Positions 61,748-64,000 of a stretch of 64,000 nucleotides of DNA are shown here, piece after piece. The position numbers were made by a program, and so were the translations under genes. The stretch is from Firmicutes bacterium HGW-Firmicutes-14 (GTDB lineage: Bacteria; Bacillota; Thermincolia; Thermincolales; UBA2595): assembly GCA_002840275.1 (NCBI GenBank), contig PHAB01000003.1:186001-250000 (forward strand). The letters are read 5' to 3'. The notes beneath the pieces are model-generated. The model did no database searches and was not told where the DNA came from. It worked only from the letters and a program-made list of their open reading frames with translations. Within the stretch, counting starts at the first letter, position 1. Each line of letters starts with the position of its first letter.

Positions 61748-62854
61748 GTGAAAGGATCGCAAAGGATTACCGAACTTGACGCTTTAAGAGGATTTGCTGC
61801 AATTGGAGTTGTCCTGTGGCACTATTCCGGACATTTCGATTCGCGGCCATGGGAGGCTGTGTTTGGCCCATTTTATTACCAGGGGCTGTATCTGGTAGAC
61901 TTCTTTTTTGTCCTCTCCGGTTTTGTTCTGAGCAAAGCCTATTTCAGAAAATCCCGGCAGTACAATTTAGCCGAAAATATAATCAGAAGGGCGGCAAGAA
62001 TATATCCCCTTCACCTGTTCACCTTCGGACTTGTGTTTATCGGGCAGTTTATTATGACCCGGGTCCTGAGAGAGCCCTCTTTTGTTTACAGCTTCAATGA
62101 CTTATATCATTTTTTCCTGAACCTTACTCTAACCCAGTCCCTTGGTATCCAGAAGGGGCTGTCTTTTAACGGCCCATCATGGTCTATTTCGACGGAATTT
62201 TATGTAAGTATCATATTTTTTATCATTCTGGCTACCTCCAAAAAGCCCGTGCTGGCACTGATAAGTTTACTTATCGTAAGCGGTGGCCTGTTGACAACTC
62301 TTATCATGTCCGGGCACATGCGTTTTATTGAACCCAGCATTTTCAGGACATTAGCAGGCTTCCTTGCCGGTGTTGTCCTTTTTAAAATTTGTTCCCCCAC
62401 GAAAATACTAAAAACACGATGGTGTGACCTTGCCTTTTTACTGCTTCTGTTCCTCCTGGCAGCAGGCGCCAAATATGGAAGCATGAATTCATATTTTACT
62501 GAATTTATGCTGGTTATATTGGGTTTTCCGCTGATCATCTTTACCGTTCTTAACGGACGGGATATACCAGGTTTTTTGAGGCTCAAATTCTTTTCTTTCC
62601 TTGGAGACATATCATTTTCCATATACCTGATCCATTTTCCCATTCAGCTGTTTTTCCACATAGCCAAATCTGCCGGACTTATCTCACCGGATTTTAATCA
62701 ACCGGTTACCCTTTTAGTTTATTTTGCTGTCACAATTGTATTATCAGGTATATGTTATTACTATTTTGAACATCCTGTGCAAAACCTGATAAACACCTGG
62801 TGGACAAAAAAATATGTGGTTATCGATAAAAAACGTGCTGGAATTTGCAGGTAA
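61748..62854 (+). CDS. Acyltransferase 3 family membrane protein
   Basis: A 368-residue protein with about ten hydrophobic segments. ITELDALRGFAAIGVVLWHYSGH is the acyltransferase-3 start with its catalytic His, and LVDFFFVLSGFVLSK follows. These proteins O-acylate surface sugars, peptidoglycan or lipids. GTG at 61748 is chosen because CGGAGG lies 7 bases upstream; an in-frame TTG at 61658 lacks one. It is 104 bases after the transporter-methyltransferase gene, so membership of that operon is uncertain. Confidence 0.88.
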   Translation: MKGSQRITELDALRGFAAIGVVLWHYSGHFDSRPWEAVFGPFYYQGLYLVDFFFVLSGFVLSKAYFRKSRQYNLAENIIRRAARIYPLHLFTFGLVFIGQFIMTRVLREPSFVYSFNDLYHFFLNLTLTQSLGIQKGLSFNGPSWSISTEFYVSIIFFIILATSKKPVLALISLLIVSGGLLTTLIMSGHMRFIEPSIFRTLAGFLAGVVLFKICSPTKILKTRWCDLAFLLLLFLLAAGAKYGSMNSYFTEFMLVILGFPLIIFTVLNGRDIPGFLRLKFFSFLGDISFSIYLIHFPIQLFFHIAKSAGLISPDFNQPVTLLVYFAVTIVLSGICYYYFEHPVQNLINTWWTKKYVVIDKKRAGICR

Positions 62855-63002
62855 TTATGACTTTTTGTAGAAGAGAATAAGTAAATACAAACATATATGA
62901 GGAAGCAAGAGAGCGATACACTTCGATGCATATAACAGGCACTTTTCCGTAATTACCGGTCAGGTGCCCTTTTCATACCGGTTGAACAGGAGGTGTGGCA
63001 TA

Positions 63003-63377
63003 GTGCAGTGCATTTTGGTATTAGAAGATAACGTTTTTATGCGGGTCGTTCTCCGGGATAAATTAGAGATGCTGGGCTATGATGTCCTGGATGCCCCGGA
63101 CGGGGAATCAGGTATGAGATTGTTTCATAAGCACCTCCCGCGACTGGTAATTACCGATGTCTTTATGCCGGGGAAAAACGGTCTGCAGGTTATTACAGAA
63201 ATAAAGCTGAATAATCAGGAAACAAAAATAATTGCCATAAGCGGGGGAGGCATAGCAAAAAACTCCAATTGCCTGGAGGTTGCAAAGGCAATAGGCGGAG
63301 ACCGGGTTTTTGACAAGCCGATTAAATGGGAAGAATTTTTGAATGCCGTGAATGAATTAATGAACTCCGAGGGATAA
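63003..63377 (+). CDS. Stand-alone response regulator receiver (CheY-like)
   Basis: A 124-residue receiver domain with no output domain. The acidic pocket is LEDN, the phospho-acceptor Asp is in LVITDVFMPGKNG, the conserved Ser is in IAISGGG, and the Lys is in FDKPIKW. GTG at 63003 follows CAGGAGGTG; a longer frame from 62964 is rejected. Stop directly abuts the ATG of the next gene. No histidine kinase is in the window. Confidence 0.88.
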   Translation: MQCILVLEDNVFMRVVLRDKLEMLGYDVLDAPDGESGMRLFHKHLPRLVITDVFMPGKNGLQVITEIKLNNQETKIIAISGGGIAKNSNCLEVAKAIGGDRVFDKPIKWEEFLNAVNELMNSEG

Positions 63378-64000
63378 ATGTTGATGTTAGAAAATTATAA
63401 AAAGGTAAAACAGGTCCTCTGGATAATTCTGTTGGCAAACCTTGCAGTTGCCGTACTTAAGATAATTGTCGGGACCATCATTAAGAGTGCAGGAATGACA
63501 GCAGATGGATTTCATTCACTAACAGACGGTTCGTCAAATATTATTGGCCTTATTGGGATCAGTTTTGCTGCAAAAGGGGTAGATGAAGATCACCCCTATG
63601 GGCACAAAAAATATGAAACCCTGGCCGGGTTATTTATTGCAGGTATGCTGTTAGTTATCAGTGGAAAAATTGTTTTAACCGCGGTATCGAGAATCCTGAA
63701 TCCTGTTAAACCTGATATAACGGTTGAAAGCATTATAATCCTGGTTGTCACCCTGATAATTAATATATTTATCAGTATATTTGAACTGAGGCAGGGGAAG
63801 AAACTTAACAGCCTGATTTTAGTCTCTGATTCAATACATACAAGAAGTGATGTTTATGTTTCAACCGGGGTGCTTATAAGTTTATTCCTTATCAAGGCCG
63901 GTATGCCTGTTATAATCGACCCTGTAGTATCTTTGCTCGTATCTGGTTTTATCCTTTATGCAGCATATAATATTTTTAAATCTGCAAGAGATATTTTAGT
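63378..64000 (+). CDS. Cation diffusion facilitator transporter (3' end outside window)
   Basis: Starts MLMLENYKKVKQVLWIILL and is open to the right edge, 207 codons visible. Hydrophobic segments with KSAGMTADGFHSLTDGSSN (metal-site D and HxxxD), DEDHPYGHKKYE and LVSDSIHTRSDVYVS (second HxxxD) identify a CDF exporter of Zn2+, Fe2+, Co2+ or Mn2+. The ATG abuts the receiver stop, so the two genes are co-transcribed. The metal cannot be told from this part. Confidence 0.92.
   Translation, partial: MLMLENYKKVKQVLWIILLANLAVAVLKIIVGTIIKSAGMTADGFHSLTDGSSNIIGLIGISFAAKGVDEDHPYGHKKYETLAGLFIAGMLLVISGKIVLTAVSRILNPVKPDITVESIIILVVTLIINIFISIFELRQGKKLNSLILVSDSIHTRSDVYVSTGVLISLFLIKAGMPVIIDPVVSLLVSGFILYAAYNIFKSARDIL

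Overview
The window looks like chromosome of an anaerobic, endospore-forming Firmicute of the class Clostridia, most like Peptococcaceae or Thermincola/Desulfotomaculum-type organisms. That placement is inferred from gene content, not from a search. Supporting content: a CO dehydrogenase set (cooF-cooS-oxidoreductase), AddAB rather than RecBCD, sporulation-linked genes (SpoVB-like flippase, Spo0M-like protein, SafA-like LysM protein, YpmA and YlaI relatives), an SLH-domain protein, strong AGGAGG ribosome sites, and frequent GTG/TTG starts. No rRNA, CRISPR array, phage or complete insertion sequence was seen. The only tRNA is tRNA-Trp(CCA).

Layout. 1-10.3 kb: DNA-repair block addB (cut by the left edge)-addA-sbcD-sbcC, with overlapping or close genes. 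10.4-19.5 kb: a TPR protein, the CODH operon, a second TPR protein, a membrane diguanylate cyclase, an unknown lipoprotein and a DUF2225 protein. 19.6-24.5 kb: queE-folE (7-deazaguanine pathway), a YpmA-like protein, surE, a SpoVB-like flippase, a GNAT acetyltransferase and tRNA-Trp. 24.5-28.4 kb: PHP phosphoesterase, ddl, a YkvA-like protein, an SGNH hydrolase, a ComFB-like protein and two very small proteins. 28.5-31.2 kb: a sensor with both GGDEF and HD-GYP domains, a decayed LysM fragment, and a lone Flp-type pilin behind a structured leader. 31.3-35.3 kb: a NitT/TauT-type ABC importer run into a YkuD-like protein, an FmdE-like protein, and a small heptad-repeat protein. 35.3-38.8 kb: an iron(III) ABC importer with a Fur-box-like promoter. 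38.8-44.9 kb: Spo0M-like, a manganese-type riboswitch with TerC, DedA, small proteins, a LysM protein, and ablA-ablB (N-acetyl-beta-lysine osmolyte synthesis). 45.0-54.7 kb: an orphan binding lipoprotein, an HtrA-like protease, an SLH protein, a NodB-DUF4015 fusion lipoprotein, a CrtI/CrtN-like desaturase, an AEC transporter and DNA polymerase IV. 54.9-61.6 kb: a tightly packed eight-gene operon. 61.7-64.0 kb: acyltransferase 3, a receiver protein and a cation diffusion facilitator cut by the right edge.

The best candidate for an undescribed system is the 54.93-61.64 kb operon. It begins with a perfect 48-bp palindrome over the promoter of an XRE-type regulator. It then encodes a small membrane protein, a Tes/MJ0619-type radical SAM enzyme, a Cys-rich Lgt paralogue lacking the usual catalytic His, a UPF0718 permease with a CSC motif, a DUF3343 (Se/S carrier-like) protein with an unknown C-terminal domain, a ribokinase-fold protein, and a YeeE/YedE transporter fused to an ICMT/MddA-like membrane methyltransferase. 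Most junctions overlap or are a few bases apart. The content points to handling and membrane methylation or lipid linkage of a sulfur, selenium or metalloid species. This is a hypothesis from families and gene order only.
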